A DNA stretch of 35,112 nucleotides from Paracoccaceae bacterium. GTDB lineage: Bacteria; Pseudomonadota; Alphaproteobacteria; Rhodobacterales; Rhodobacteraceae. Position 1 is the stretch's first letter, and each line of letters opens with the position of its first letter. Positions 9,300 through 18,232 of the stretch are shown here, piece by piece. The position numbers and the translations under genes are program-made. The notes below the pieces were generated by a model. The model saw nothing but the letters and a program-made list of their open reading frames with translations. It was not told the origin of the DNA and searched no databases. The DNA is taken from positions 1-35,112 of the forward strand of contig JAHEAO010000033.1 in assembly GCA_024642725.1 (NCBI GenBank). Direction: 5' to 3'.

Positions 9300-10001
9300 T
9301 CAGTGGCCTTCCTGGACAAACCATTCGTGGTTCTCAGCTTGCAATTGGGCCACGACAGCGTCTATGCGGCCCAAATGGGTCCTCAGGGCCAATTGCGCCC
9401 GTTCCGCATCCCGCTGCCTGAGAGCGGCGAGTATTTCGCGGTGATCATCAAGCGCTGTCTGCGAACCGGTCGCCAGGGACAGGAACCTGACTCTGTCCGT
9501 ATGCGCCTTGTTTTCCCGAATGCTGTCCCAAACCAGCCCTAGACCGAGACGATCGCAGATTGACTTGTGAAAATCGTCGTCAAGCGCATGGAAAAGAGGC
9601 TTGTTGTCAACGTCAACTGCGGCCTGTTGCTCAGTCAAGAGACTGTCCAGCGCATCGAAATCTTCGTCCGTTAGGTCGCGGCAAGCCCTGCTCACTGTCT
9701 CCAGTTCGATGGCAGTGCGAATGAAGCGGGCCTTGTAGATGTCATGGGTTGAAATGCGACTGACAGTCGTCGCACGCTGTGGACGAATGACAAGGAAACC
9801 GAGCTGCGAAAGTCGAAAGAATGCATCTCTGACTGTCTGTCGCGACACATCGAACTGTTTTGCGACCTCAGCTTCCGACAGTTTCGCACCCGGCGGCAAC
9901 TCAACAGACAAGACCCGGGCATAGAGTTCGTCAAAGACTTCCTCTACGGCCGAACGCCGCAGGATCGGTTGCAAAGGATTCAGGCGTACGACATTCGGCA
10001 T
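9300..10001 (-). CDS. GntR-family transcriptional regulator, FadR/FCD subfamily (regulator 1)
   Basis: This 233-residue DNA-binding protein has an N-terminal winged helix-turn-helix (residues about 18-85, recognition helix in VAKQFDVSRQTVRDAFFRLS) and an all-helical FCD ligand-binding domain (about 95-220). FCD regulators generally repress carboxylate or sugar-acid catabolic genes until an effector binds, often through metal-coordinating His and Asp residues such as those in HALDDDFHKSI. ATG 10001 is preceded by GAGGGG. It diverges from uxaC across 112 bases and is also upstream of the TRAP-1 operon on its own strand, so it could control either or both. Confidence 0.92.
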   Translation of the reverse strand: MPNVVRLNPLQPILRRSAVEEVFDELYARVLSVELPPGAKLSEAEVAKQFDVSRQTVRDAFFRLSQLGFLVIRPQRATTVSRISTHDIYKARFIRTAIELETVSRACRDLTDEDFDALDSLLTEQQAAVDVDNKPLFHALDDDFHKSICDRLGLGLVWDSIRENKAHTDRVRFLSLATGSQTALDDHREILAALRQRDAERAQLALRTHLGRIDAVVAQLQAENHEWFVQEGH

Positions 10002-10020
10002 TTGGTCCCCTCGCCTCAGT

Positions 10021-10049
10021 TTGACAACATTAACATACTAACATATTAG
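10021..10049 (+). promoter_or_regulatory. uxaC operon promoter with overlapping operator-like repeats
   Basis: A perfect -35 box TTGACA (10021-10026) is followed by a 17-base spacer and the -10 box TATTAG (10044-10049, four of six consensus bases). The spacer carries AACAT three times (10026-10030, 10033-10036 partly, 10041-10044 partly) and the inverted arms CTAA/TTAG around 10038-10049. Repeats inside a promoter spacer are what a repressor site looks like, and the divergent gene encodes a GntR repressor-type protein. The role of the repeats is inferred. Confidence 0.65.
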
Positions 10050-10113
10050 ATTTCCAGCCCCACACCCGGGTGCACTGATTTGTGCGTTCACACCTTCAAC
10101 AGGGACAGCCTGC

Positions 10114-11520
10114 ATGTCACGATTGGACCCCGACCGCCTATTTCCGCTTGAGAGTCGAATTCGCGATCTGGCCCGAGAACTCTATGCCACTGTCCATGAC
10201 CTGCCGATCGTCAGCCCGCACGGTCATACTGATCCCCGTTGGTTTGCGGAGAACACGCCGTTTCCCGACCCGGCACAGCTGTTCGTAACCCCCGACCACT
10301 ACGTGTTTCGAATGCTGTTCTCTCAGGGCGTGCCGCTCGAGAGCCTCGGAGTTCCGCGCGCGGATGGCGGGCCGACTGAAACCGACGGCAGAAAGATCTG
10401 GCGACAATTCGCGAGCAACTTTCATTTCCTGCGGGCGACGCCTTCGCAAATGTGGATCGAACACGCCCTGCAGGATGTCTTCGGGCTCGAGACTCCGCTG
10501 ACAGCGGAAACGGCGGACTCAACCTACGACCATGTCGCCGAATGTCTCACAAAGCCTGAATTTCTGCCTCGTTCGTTGTTCGAACGGTTCAGCATCGAGG
10601 TGATAGCGACCACTGAAAGCGCGCTCGACCCTTTGGATTGGCACCGGAAAATACAAACCTCAGGTTGGAATGGCCGGGTCATCACGGCTTATAGGCCTGA
10701 CGCTGTTGTCGACCCGGAGTTCGAAGGTTTCGCCGCAAACGTTGAACAGCTTGGCGAACTGACCGGCGAAGACACAACCACATGGGCCGGGTATCTTGCG
10801 GCTCATCGCAAGAGGCGCGAGTTCTTCAAATCCTATGGGGCGACCTCTTCGGACCACGGTCACCCTACCGCGCGGACCGAGGACATGCCGCAATCGGAGG
10901 CTACGGCCTTGTTTACCAAGGCCCTTTCGGGGAAATGTTCGGCAGAAGAAGCAGATGCGTTCCGGGGCCAGATGCTCACCGAAATGGCACGCATGAGCCT
11001 TGATGACGGGCTGGTGCTGCAAATTCACGCCGGCTCGTTCCGCAACCACTCCACCCCGATGCTGAACCGCTTCGGGCGCGACAAGGGTTTCGACATTCCG
11101 ACCCGGACGGATTTTGTCAGGGCCCTGAGACCTCTGTTAAATGCCTTCGGAACGGACCCGCGCCTTTCGATCATAGCTTTCATGCTTGATGAGTCGACGT
11201 TGTCACGAGAACTGGCACCACTTGCCGGGGTATACCCCGCACTGAAGCTCGGGCCGCCCTGGTGGTTCTTCGACAGTCCGGAGGGAATGATGAGATTCCG
11301 GCAACTCACGACCGAAACCGCCGGTTTCTACAACACCGTCGGGTTCAACGACGACACTCGTGCCTTTTGCTCGATCCCGGCACGGCATGATGTGGCCAGG
11401 CGTGTCGATTGCGCCTATCTTGCCGCTTTGGTCGGAACCGGCCGACTGGCCGAAGCAGACGCTTTTGAGGTCGCGGCAGATCTGACCTACCGGCTGGTAA
11501 AGCAGGCCTATCGGCTGTGA
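10114..11520 (+). CDS. uxaC: Uronate (glucuronate/galacturonate) isomerase
   Basis: This 468-residue cytoplasmic enzyme of the amidohydrolase-related UxaC family isomerises D-glucuronate to D-fructuronate, and D-galacturonate to D-tagaturonate. The metal-site motif SPHGHTDP places the His pair at residues 36 and 38. Further family blocks are LQIHAGSFRNHS, GFDIPTRTDFVRAL, KLGPPWWFFDSPEGMMRFR and the near-terminal SIPARHDVARRVDCAYLA. Length is normal for the family. ATG 10114 is preceded by AGGGACAG. It is the first gene of a uronate operon with kduI, kduD and uxuB, expressed from the TTGACA promoter at 10021. Confidence 0.96.
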   Translation: MSRLDPDRLFPLESRIRDLARELYATVHDLPIVSPHGHTDPRWFAENTPFPDPAQLFVTPDHYVFRMLFSQGVPLESLGVPRADGGPTETDGRKIWRQFASNFHFLRATPSQMWIEHALQDVFGLETPLTAETADSTYDHVAECLTKPEFLPRSLFERFSIEVIATTESALDPLDWHRKIQTSGWNGRVITAYRPDAVVDPEFEGFAANVEQLGELTGEDTTTWAGYLAAHRKRREFFKSYGATSSDHGHPTARTEDMPQSEATALFTKALSGKCSAEEADAFRGQMLTEMARMSLDDGLVLQIHAGSFRNHSTPMLNRFGRDKGFDIPTRTDFVRALRPLLNAFGTDPRLSIIAFMLDESTLSRELAPLAGVYPALKLGPPWWFFDSPEGMMRFRQLTTETAGFYNTVGFNDDTRAFCSIPARHDVARRVDCAYLAALVGTGRLAEADAFEVAADLTYRLVKQAYRL

Positions 11521-11640
11521 GATGACATGTTTCGCCGGGCCAATAGATCGGAATAGGATCGGCTGCATGGCCGCAAAGAAGCTGGCAGGCCGTTCGTTCC
11601 TTTTCCCGCGACAACATGGACCCATTCTGGAGGACAACAC

Positions 11641-12465
11641 ATGCTGACCGTTGAGACCCTTCACGCAATCGACCCGTTATCCGCGAAGTCGCTGGATACA
11701 GCGGGCCTTCGAAGCCACTTCCATGCCGGCGGGCTGTTTCAAGAGAATGAAATCCGTTTGGTCTACACCCATTATGACCGCATGATCGTCGGCGGTGCCG
11801 TGCCTGCGGGCAAACCTTTGGTTCTGGACCTTGTCAAGGAATGCGGAACCAGCAGCATTCTGGACCGGCGGGAAATGGCGGTGCTGAACATCGGGGACGC
11901 CGGATCGGTGTCCACTGCCACTGCCGATTATGCCGTGGCAAAGGGCGACATGGTCTATCTGGGGATGGGGTCCGGCCCCGTCACGTTCGGGGGCGGCGGC
12001 CGCTTTTACATCCTGTCCGCACCAGCACACAAGACCTTGCCTTCCAGACTGATCACCATCAAGGACGCCGCCAGTTTCCGCATCGGCGACCCTGCGACAG
12101 CAAACGATCGGACCATCTATCAATTTGTGCATCCCGAAGTGATGCAGTCGTGCCAGCTGGTCGCTGGCTATACCAAGTTCCACAGCGGCTCCGTCTGGAA
12201 CACCATGCCGGCACATGTGCATGACCGAAGGATGGAGGCTTACCTCTATTTCGACATGGATCCCGCGCACCGCGTGTTTCACTTCATGGGCCGCCCGGAC
12301 GAAACCCGCCACATGGTTATGGCCAACGAGGAAGCCGCAATTTCCCCACCCTGGTCCATCCACTGTGGCGCGGGAACGGGCAGCTATACCTTCTGCTGGG
12401 CGATGGCAGGGGACAATATAGACTACCGCGACATGGATATGGTCGCGATGGAGGATCTTCGGTGA
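11641..12465 (+). CDS. kduI: 5-keto-4-deoxyuronate isomerase (4-deoxy-L-threo-5-hexosulose-uronate ketol-isomerase)
   Basis: This 274-residue cupin-fold enzyme converts 4-deoxy-L-threo-5-hexosulose uronate, formed from unsaturated uronates released by polysaccharide lyases, to 3-deoxy-D-glycero-2,5-hexodiulosonate. The zinc ligands are present as H192, H194, E199 (in PAHVHDRRMEAY) and H241 (in SIHCGAG), in the same spacing as the E. coli enzyme. GGAGG lies just upstream of ATG 11641. The 120 bases between uxaC and this gene hold no gene. Its stop overlaps the kduD start. Confidence 0.96.
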   Translation: MLTVETLHAIDPLSAKSLDTAGLRSHFHAGGLFQENEIRLVYTHYDRMIVGGAVPAGKPLVLDLVKECGTSSILDRREMAVLNIGDAGSVSTATADYAVAKGDMVYLGMGSGPVTFGGGGRFYILSAPAHKTLPSRLITIKDAASFRIGDPATANDRTIYQFVHPEVMQSCQLVAGYTKFHSGSVWNTMPAHVHDRRMEAYLYFDMDPAHRVFHFMGRPDETRHMVMANEEAAISPPWSIHCGAGTGSYTFCWAMAGDNIDYRDMDMVAMEDLR

Positions 12466-13187
12466 ACCGGTTTTCGCTTGAAGGGCAGACCGCGCTCGTC
12501 ACCGGGGCGAATACAGGCATCGGCCAGGCCATTGCCATAGCACTTGACCAAGCCGGGGCATCGGTGGTCTGCGGCGGCCGGTCTTCCTGCGCTGAAACCT
12601 TGTCGCAGCTTGAGAACGGTAGGGAAATACCACTTGATTTCAGCGATCCGCTGGCGGCCCGGGATGTCTTTGCGACAGAGCGCGTCGACATCCTGATCAA
12701 CAACGCCGGCATCATCCGCCGGGCCGACAGTGTGGACTTCACTGAAACCGACTGGGACGAGGTCATCGATGTGAACCTGAAGGCTGTGTTTTTCACCTGT
12801 CAGGCCTTTGCGCGCGCAGCCCTGCCCCGCAGGTACGGCAAGATCGTCAACATCGCCTCATTGCTCTCATTTCAGGGCGGCATCCGGGTTCCGTCCTATA
12901 CTGCTTCCAAGCACGGAGTCGCGGGCCTCACGAAAGTACTGGCCAACGAATGGGCGGCGAAAGGCATCAACGTAAATGCAATTGCCCCCGGATATATCGA
13001 GACCAACAACACCCAAGCGCTCCGCGCCGATAAAGACCGCAACCATGCGATACTTGATCGTATCCCTGCCGGCCGATGGGGTACGGCAGACGATATCGCG
13101 GGAACGGCGGTCTTTCTGTCTTCTCACGCCGCGGACTACATTCACGGCACGATCTTGAACGTCGATGGAGGCTGGCTTGCCCGCTGA
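12462..13187 (+). CDS. kduD: 2-dehydro-3-deoxy-D-gluconate 5-dehydrogenase, short-chain dehydrogenase
   Basis: This 241-residue short-chain dehydrogenase/reductase reduces 3-deoxy-D-glycero-2,5-hexodiulosonate to 2-keto-3-deoxygluconate (KDG), the step after KduI. The nucleotide motif TGANTGIG is at residues 14-21, NNAG at 80-83, and the catalytic set is S133, Y146 and K150 (YTASK). It starts at GTG 12462, sharing four bases (GTGA) with the kduI stop, with GGAGG about seven bases upstream. KduID enzymes can also act in hexuronate metabolism, which suits their place beside uxaC and uxuB. Confidence 0.94.
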   Translation: MNRFSLEGQTALVTGANTGIGQAIAIALDQAGASVVCGGRSSCAETLSQLENGREIPLDFSDPLAARDVFATERVDILINNAGIIRRADSVDFTETDWDEVIDVNLKAVFFTCQAFARAALPRRYGKIVNIASLLSFQGGIRVPSYTASKHGVAGLTKVLANEWAAKGINVNAIAPGYIETNNTQALRADKDRNHAILDRIPAGRWGTADDIAGTAVFLSSHAADYIHGTILNVDGGWLAR

Positions 13188-14610
13188 ACTCCCCAGATTG
13201 TCGCGAACCGGTCCGGCGCCCGGCGTCGGGATCGTTCATCTGGGCCTGGGCGCGTTTTTTCGCGCTCATGGCGCCATCTATTTCGCCGAGTTGATGAAGC
13301 AATCCGGAGGCGATTGGGGCGCCATCGGGGTGAGCCTGAAAAGTCCGAAGACACGCGACATGCTCGTTCCGCAGGGATGCGTTTACACGGCCCTTGAACT
13401 GGGTCGGAACGGCCAGATCCCCAATGTCGTGACGTCGGTCGTCGATGTCCGCGTGGCCCCTGAAGATCCGGCCGCGATCATATCCCTGATGGCGAATCCC
13501 TCTATCAAGATCGTGACGCTGACGGTGACAGAAAAGGGATATTGCCATGAACCCAGCACAGGCAAGCTGGACCTGAAACATCCGGACATCGGCCACGACC
13601 TCAGGCATGAATGGCCACGCAGTGCACCCGGCTATCTGGTCCGGGCGCTGCAGCGCCGCAGGGAAGCCGGGTTGCAACCTTTCACCATCCTCACATGCGA
13701 CAACCTTCCTCACAATGGCCGCGTTGTGCGGCAGGTCGTCCTGGATCTGGCCCGCGAGATCGACCCTGATCTCGCCGACTGGATTGCCGCGAACGGGCGC
13801 TTTCCAGCGACAATGGTTGACCGGATCGTCCCCGCGACCAAACCCGAAGATATCGCGGCCGTTTCCGCCCTGACGGGCTATCTGGATCTGGCGCCGGTGA
13901 TGCATGAACCGTTCCGCCAATGGGTGATCGAAGACGATTTCGTCGACGGAACCCGCCCTGATCTTGGCGCGGTCGGGGCGCAGATGGTCGATGATGTCAC
14001 GGCCTTCGAACATATGAAGTTGCGGATGCTGAACGGCACCCATTCTGCGTTGGCCTATCTGGGTTATCTGGCCGGGCACGAAACTATTGCAGATGCCGTG
14101 GCCGATCCGGTCTTTTCCCAATTTGTGAAAGACCTCTGGAGCGCCGAGATCATTCCAGCACTCACACCTCCGCCGGGTGAAAGCCTGACCGCCTATTCGG
14201 AGTCGCTGTTTGCTCGCTACGCCAATCCCGCGATCCGCCACCGCACTTGGCAGATCGCCATGGACGGCAGCCAGAAATTGCCTCAGCGCATCCTGTCGAC
14301 ATTGACAGAGAACTACTCTGCGGGACGACCCAGCCCCGGCCTTCTGCTCGCCGTTGCAGCCTGGATGCGCTATGTCGGTGGAACGGACGAGACGGGCCGC
14401 CCGATCGAGGTCAAGGACCCGCTGGCAGAGCGGCTGCGCAGGCTTTCGGATGCAGCGGCGACACCACAGGCCAAGGTCGCAGCGTTGCTATCCGTATCGG
14501 AAATCTTCGAACCGAAACTGGCACAGCAAATTCAAAATGACGTCGCCCAAGCCTACCAGCGGCTGGTCACCTCAGGCGCTCGAACGGCCGTGCAGATGCT
14601 TGCATCCTGA
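13165..14610 (+). CDS. uxuB: Fructuronate reductase, mannitol dehydrogenase family
   Basis: This 481-residue polyol-specific long-chain dehydrogenase most likely reduces D-fructuronate to D-mannonate with NADH. The N-terminal Rossmann stretch HLGLGAFFRAH (25-35) and the catalytic block with K285, N290 and H293 (KLRMLNGTHS) are intact. The ATG at 13165 overlaps kduD by 23 bases and has no clear ribosome site. A TTG at 13177, with GGAGG six bases upstream, is an equally good or better start and would shorten the protein by four residues. Mannitol or tagaturonate reductases share this fold; the choice of fructuronate comes from the adjacent uxaC and the nearby uxuA. Confidence 0.88.
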   Translation: MEAGLPAELPRLSRTGPAPGVGIVHLGLGAFFRAHGAIYFAELMKQSGGDWGAIGVSLKSPKTRDMLVPQGCVYTALELGRNGQIPNVVTSVVDVRVAPEDPAAIISLMANPSIKIVTLTVTEKGYCHEPSTGKLDLKHPDIGHDLRHEWPRSAPGYLVRALQRRREAGLQPFTILTCDNLPHNGRVVRQVVLDLAREIDPDLADWIAANGRFPATMVDRIVPATKPEDIAAVSALTGYLDLAPVMHEPFRQWVIEDDFVDGTRPDLGAVGAQMVDDVTAFEHMKLRMLNGTHSALAYLGYLAGHETIADAVADPVFSQFVKDLWSAEIIPALTPPPGESLTAYSESLFARYANPAIRHRTWQIAMDGSQKLPQRILSTLTENYSAGRPSPGLLLAVAAWMRYVGGTDETGRPIEVKDPLAERLRRLSDAAATPQAKVAALLSVSEIFEPKLAQQIQNDVAQAYQRLVTSGARTAVQMLAS

Positions 14611-14646
14611 GATTTCCCTGTTCGCAGCGGTGGCGATGCCGCGCCC

Positions 14647-15927
14647 CTACCCGAAGACCAGATTGGGCAGGAACAATACAAGCTCCGGCACGAAAAGCAG
14701 GACAACGACGAGCAGAATGATCGCCAAAAGGAACGGCAGGCTGTCCTTCACGTAGTCTTCCACCGGCGTGTCCAGAAGGCTGCAGACAGTATACATTGCA
14801 ACGCCGACAGGCGGGGTCATCGATCCAAGCGTCACGATCGTCATCATCAGAATACCGAAATGAACGGGGTCCACGCCTGCTTTGACCACCACGGGCACGA
14901 GGATCGGGGTGAGAAGCAGGACCAGAATCGTGCTTTCCACAAAGAGCCCGGCGATGAAGAGACCAATCAGGATCACGGCGACGATCGTGACCGGGTTGGA
15001 TAGCCCCCCCAGCAGGAACGACGCCACGCCTTGCGGCACCTGCAGGAAGATGATCGCAAAGCCGAGCATGCCTGACATCAGGATGATCAACATGATCATT
15101 CCGATGTCGGACAACGCATTGCCAAAGGCCTTCATGATCCTGCCCCATGTCATCACCCGATGGGCCAGAAGCCCAACGGCCAGCGCATAGACGACTGCAA
15201 AGGCCCCGACCTCGGATGGGGTAAACAAGCCGCCGCGAATTGACACGATCAGCAAGACCGGAAAAAGCAGTGCCCATTTTGCCTGCCATGCAGCGCGGCC
15301 AAGGCTGCCTGCAGTCGGTTTTGGCGCGTCTGCGACGCCGTAGTTTCGACGCTTCGCCACCAGCCAGGCCGCGACCATCAGAAAAATCATCATCAAAAGA
15401 CCCGGAACGATGCCGGCCATGAACAGCCGGCCGATAGAGACCTGACCCACATAACCGTAAAGGATAAGACCGATCGAAGGCGGAATCGTCGCGGTAATAA
15501 GCGATGACAGTGCAATCACCGCCGAAGTATAGCCCTTGCCATAGCCCTGAGCGATCATCTGCGGGCCTACCACGCGGCTTTGCATCGCGGCGTCCGCCAC
15601 GGCAGAACCGCTTACGCCCCCCATGAGCGTAGACAGGATGATGGAAACCTGCGCCAAACCACCGGTCATCCAGCTGACGGCCACGCGCGAGAACTTGAAC
15701 AAGCGGTCCGTGATGTCGCTTTCATTCATCAGATGCCCCGCCAGCACGAAGAATGGGACCGCAAGCAACGGAAAGCTCTGGCTGACCGTGGCAATCTTCT
15801 GAACCCCAATCGACAGCGGCATGACCGGAGAGGTCAGAAAGAAGGTAAACCCGGACAGACCGATGGCGAAAGCGACCGGCGCACCGATCACCAATAGGAC
15901 AAGAAAGACAATCGCAATCAGCGCCAT
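14647..15927 (-). CDS. dctM: TRAP transporter large permease (DctM), system 2
   Basis: This 426-residue membrane protein with about twelve hydrophobic segments is the large permease of a second TRAP transporter. Family motifs include GAPVAFAIGLSGFTFF, GVSGSAVADAAMQSRVVGPQM and the TATIPPSIGLILYGYV loop, plus MTPPVGVAMYTV near the C-terminus. It lies one base after dctQ and ends convergently 36 bases from uxuB. The uronate genes on both sides suggest a sugar-acid substrate such as glucuronate or an unsaturated oligouronide. Confidence 0.94.
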   Translation of the reverse strand: MALIAIVFLVLLVIGAPVAFAIGLSGFTFFLTSPVMPLSIGVQKIATVSQSFPLLAVPFFVLAGHLMNESDITDRLFKFSRVAVSWMTGGLAQVSIILSTLMGGVSGSAVADAAMQSRVVGPQMIAQGYGKGYTSAVIALSSLITATIPPSIGLILYGYVGQVSIGRLFMAGIVPGLLMMIFLMVAAWLVAKRRNYGVADAPKPTAGSLGRAAWQAKWALLFPVLLIVSIRGGLFTPSEVGAFAVVYALAVGLLAHRVMTWGRIMKAFGNALSDIGMIMLIILMSGMLGFAIIFLQVPQGVASFLLGGLSNPVTIVAVILIGLFIAGLFVESTILVLLLTPILVPVVVKAGVDPVHFGILMMTIVTLGSMTPPVGVAMYTVCSLLDTPVEDYVKDSLPFLLAIILLVVVLLFVPELVLFLPNLVFG

Positions 15928-15928
15928 G

Positions 15929-16438
15929 TCACAACTCCGACCTTTGGTTTTCGCCCTGCACGCTGCGGGTGAAGATCAGCGTGCCATCAGCACGACGCCA
16001 CGCATCCATCAGGTTCGCGATGATGACGATTGACAGCATGACCGCCCCGGCGGGAACGGCGATGGTCACCCAGGCATAGCTGAGACCGCTGTCACCATAG
16101 AGCCGCTCGATGTTCAAAACCGTAAGCCCGTAGCCTTCCCAAGCGAGAATTCCAAGAAAGATCAGGATGACCACCGACAGGACGGTTTCCACCCAGAGCC
16201 GCGTCCTGGATCCCAACATCCGGACCAACAGGTCAACGCCAAGATGGGCCCTTTCCCGCAAGGCTTTTGTTGCGCCCAGGAAACAAAGCCAGATGAAAAG
16301 CAACTGCGCCAGATCGACCGACCAGACCAGCGGATCCCCGAAGAAACGCATGACCGCCGCGACAAAGACCAGTCCGGTGATCGCCGCAAGGATGGCCACA
16401 CCCAGTGCAAATTCAATCCGCGCGTACAGTCTCAGCAT
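15929..16438 (-). CDS. dctQ: TRAP transporter small permease (DctQ), system 2
   Basis: This 169-residue protein has four hydrophobic segments and typical DctQ features (MRFFGDPLVWSVDLAQLLF, LGATKALRERAHLGVDLLV). It pairs with the large permease encoded one base downstream. A hairpin separates it from the binding-protein gene. Confidence 0.9.
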   Translation of the reverse strand: MLRLYARIEFALGVAILAAITGLVFVAAVMRFFGDPLVWSVDLAQLLFIWLCFLGATKALRERAHLGVDLLVRMLGSRTRLWVETVLSVVILIFLGILAWEGYGLTVLNIERLYGDSGLSYAWVTIAVPAGAVMLSIVIIANLMDAWRRADGTLIFTRSVQGENQRSEL

Positions 16439-16461
16439 GCCTCGCTCCCCGTCACAAAGAA

Positions 16462-16482
16462 GAGGGGGACACAGCCCCCCTC
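16462..16482 (-). terminator. Intercistronic hairpin between dctP and dctQ, system 2
   Basis: GAGGGGG (16462-16468) pairs with CCCCCTC (16476-16482) around a seven-base loop. On the minus strand TTCTTTG follows the stem. It lies 23 bases after the dctP stop and 23 bases before the dctQ start, the same position as the system-1 hairpin. Confidence 0.6.
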
Positions 16483-16505
16483 GCCTGTTGTCAGTTCAGA
16501 CTTGG

Positions 16506-17483
16506 TCAGTTCGCTGCCATCGCCCGAAGCGTATCACGAAGTTCGCCATACCCAAGCTTGTCGTAGACGCCCGCAGTTGCATCGCGGAACGGGGTCACGT
16601 CGACTTCACTGATTGTCACGCCTTCGTCCGTCAGTTGCTTTTCGATCGCCTCAAGAGAATCGCGCGTCCCGTAGGATGCGATATCGCCTGCCTTAAGCGC
16701 TTCATCGCGAAGGATCGTCTGAAGATCGGCAGGCAGGCTGCTGAACCATGGGCCCGAGGTTACGACGCCGGTGATCAGATTGATGTGGCCCGTCTTGGTG
16801 ACATTGCTGATAACCTCGTTCAGTTTCGCCCCGACAATGGCAGGAAACTGTGCCTCGGCCCCGTCAATCACATTTGAACTCAGCGCCGAATAGACCTCGC
16901 CCCATGGCATCGGCGTCGGGGTTGCGCCCATAGCTGCGATGGTCTCCATCCAGACGGGTGCGCCCGGTGTCCTCATCCGGATTCCGCTCAGATCTGCCGG
17001 TGTGGCAACCGGCTTGTTGGTCAGAAGATGGCGTTCGCCCTGCCACCAGTTGAATGACAGCACCTGCAGACCGGACCCTTCGTTCAGGCTCTTGACCCAA
17101 CCTTCAAACATATCAGAGGTGACCACCTTGCGGATGCCGTCATAGCCGGATGCAAGGAACGGCGCGCCCAGAACCCCAAACTCGTTCTGGAACACCGCAA
17201 GGCGACCGCCATCAACGACGACCGCAACCGGTGCACCGGCCCGGGCCTGCTCCAGAACATCCTCGTCCGGACCAAGCTGCGAGTTCGGGAACAGGACGAC
17301 AGCCATCCGGCCCCCGGACGCCTCTGCTACATTGGCCTGAAAAGCCTCCAATCCCTTGTAAAGCGGGTCGCTCGTCGCAAGCGCGGTGTTAACGTTCAGC
17401 GTATAGTCCTGCGCGAATGCCGACGTCGCTGCGACGACCGCGAAGATTCCCAACGCTATGTTCCTGAATATTCCTGGTTTCAT
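16506..17483 (-). CDS. dctP: TRAP transporter substrate-binding protein (DctP), system 2, Sec-exported
   Basis: This 325-residue periplasmic protein of the DctP family has a Sec-type signal (MKPGIFRNIALGIFAVVAA, cleavage probably after SAFA). Family blocks are SGIRMRTPGAPVWMETIAAM, with the conserved arginine that binds the ligand carboxylate, and PMPWGEVYSALSSNVIDGAE. ATG 17483 is preceded by AGGAGAG; the frame is open upstream but the signal peptide fixes the start. It lies 51 bases after regulator 2, which is on the same strand. The location amid uronate genes makes a hexuronate the leading candidate ligand. Confidence 0.93.
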   Translation of the reverse strand: MKPGIFRNIALGIFAVVAATSAFAQDYTLNVNTALATSDPLYKGLEAFQANVAEASGGRMAVVLFPNSQLGPDEDVLEQARAGAPVAVVVDGGRLAVFQNEFGVLGAPFLASGYDGIRKVVTSDMFEGWVKSLNEGSGLQVLSFNWWQGERHLLTNKPVATPADLSGIRMRTPGAPVWMETIAAMGATPTPMPWGEVYSALSSNVIDGAEAQFPAIVGAKLNEVISNVTKTGHINLITGVVTSGPWFSSLPADLQTILRDEALKAGDIASYGTRDSLEAIEKQLTDEGVTISEVDVTPFRDATAGVYDKLGYGELRDTLRAMAAN

Positions 17484-17534
17484 GTCTCTCTCCTGTCGTT
17501 TTGGGTCGCCGAACGGCCGCCCTGTCATCGTTTG

Positions 17535-18215
17535 TTATTCAGTGAAGTATTCGGGGTGGCCCGCCGCGATCACAGGCAGGTCGTCAACTATGTTGTTCAG
17601 ATGCTTGCGCATGGCGGCCTCAGCCCTTTCGGTGTTGGATTCTCGAATGGCATCGACGACCGCCCGATGCTGTTCGATCAGCGCGGCCTGCGGAAAGTGT
17701 TGCAGACTGAGGTAGCGCACGCGGTCCAGTTGCGCCTTCAGCCCCTCAATCACATTCCACGCATTCCCGCGCCCAATCCCTTCGGCAAATGTCCGGTGAA
17801 AGAGATCGTCCATCTGGACGAATTCCGTAACGCTCTGTGCCTCGCGCTGGCGCAGGATTTGGGCATCGAGCTCGTCGATCATCCGCTTGTCGAAAACCTT
17901 GACCGCCCGCTTGACGATATCCGCTTCGATGGCCTCGCGGACGAAGCGCGCGTCCTCGACCACCCGAACCGAGATTCTGGGCACAACCGTCCCCCGCTGC
18001 GGGCGCACCTCCAGCAGCCCCTCTTCGGACAATTTGATAATGGCCTCACGAACCGGCTGGCGGCTGACATCAAATTCCGCCGCGATCCCGACTTCAGACA
18101 ACCGGGTATTGGGCAAGATCTCGCATCGAATGATTCTGGTGCGCAGAACCTGAAAGAGCTGCAGGCCAATGGGCTGCGCCTGATCAAGCCTCGTCTGTAT
18201 CGATTGCACGGCCAA
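17535..18215 (-). CDS. GntR-family transcriptional regulator, FadR/FCD subfamily (regulator 2)
   Basis: This 226-residue regulator has a winged helix-turn-helix (about residues 15-80, with EVGIAAEFDVSRQPVREAI) and an FCD effector domain (about 88-215, with DDLFHRTFAEG). It closely parallels regulator 1 in layout. I chose TTG 18215 because GGGGGGAG lies at a normal distance; a GTG two codons later is possible. The gene is 51 bases upstream of dctP-2 on the same strand and diverges from uxuA, so it is the natural regulator of uronate uptake and of uxuA. Confidence 0.9.
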   Translation of the reverse strand: MAVQSIQTRLDQAQPIGLQLFQVLRTRIIRCEILPNTRLSEVGIAAEFDVSRQPVREAIIKLSEEGLLEVRPQRGTVVPRISVRVVEDARFVREAIEADIVKRAVKVFDKRMIDELDAQILRQREAQSVTEFVQMDDLFHRTFAEGIGRGNAWNVIEGLKAQLDRVRYLSLQHFPQAALIEQHRAVVDAIRESNTERAEAAMRKHLNNIVDDLPVIAAGHPEYFTE

Positions 18216-18232
18216 TTTCTCTCCCCCCAGTA

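Noticed and set aside
12967-14241. A 424-codon minus-strand open frame opposite kduD and uxuB
   Set aside because: Shadow of two well-supported catabolic genes; composition is that of an antisense frame.
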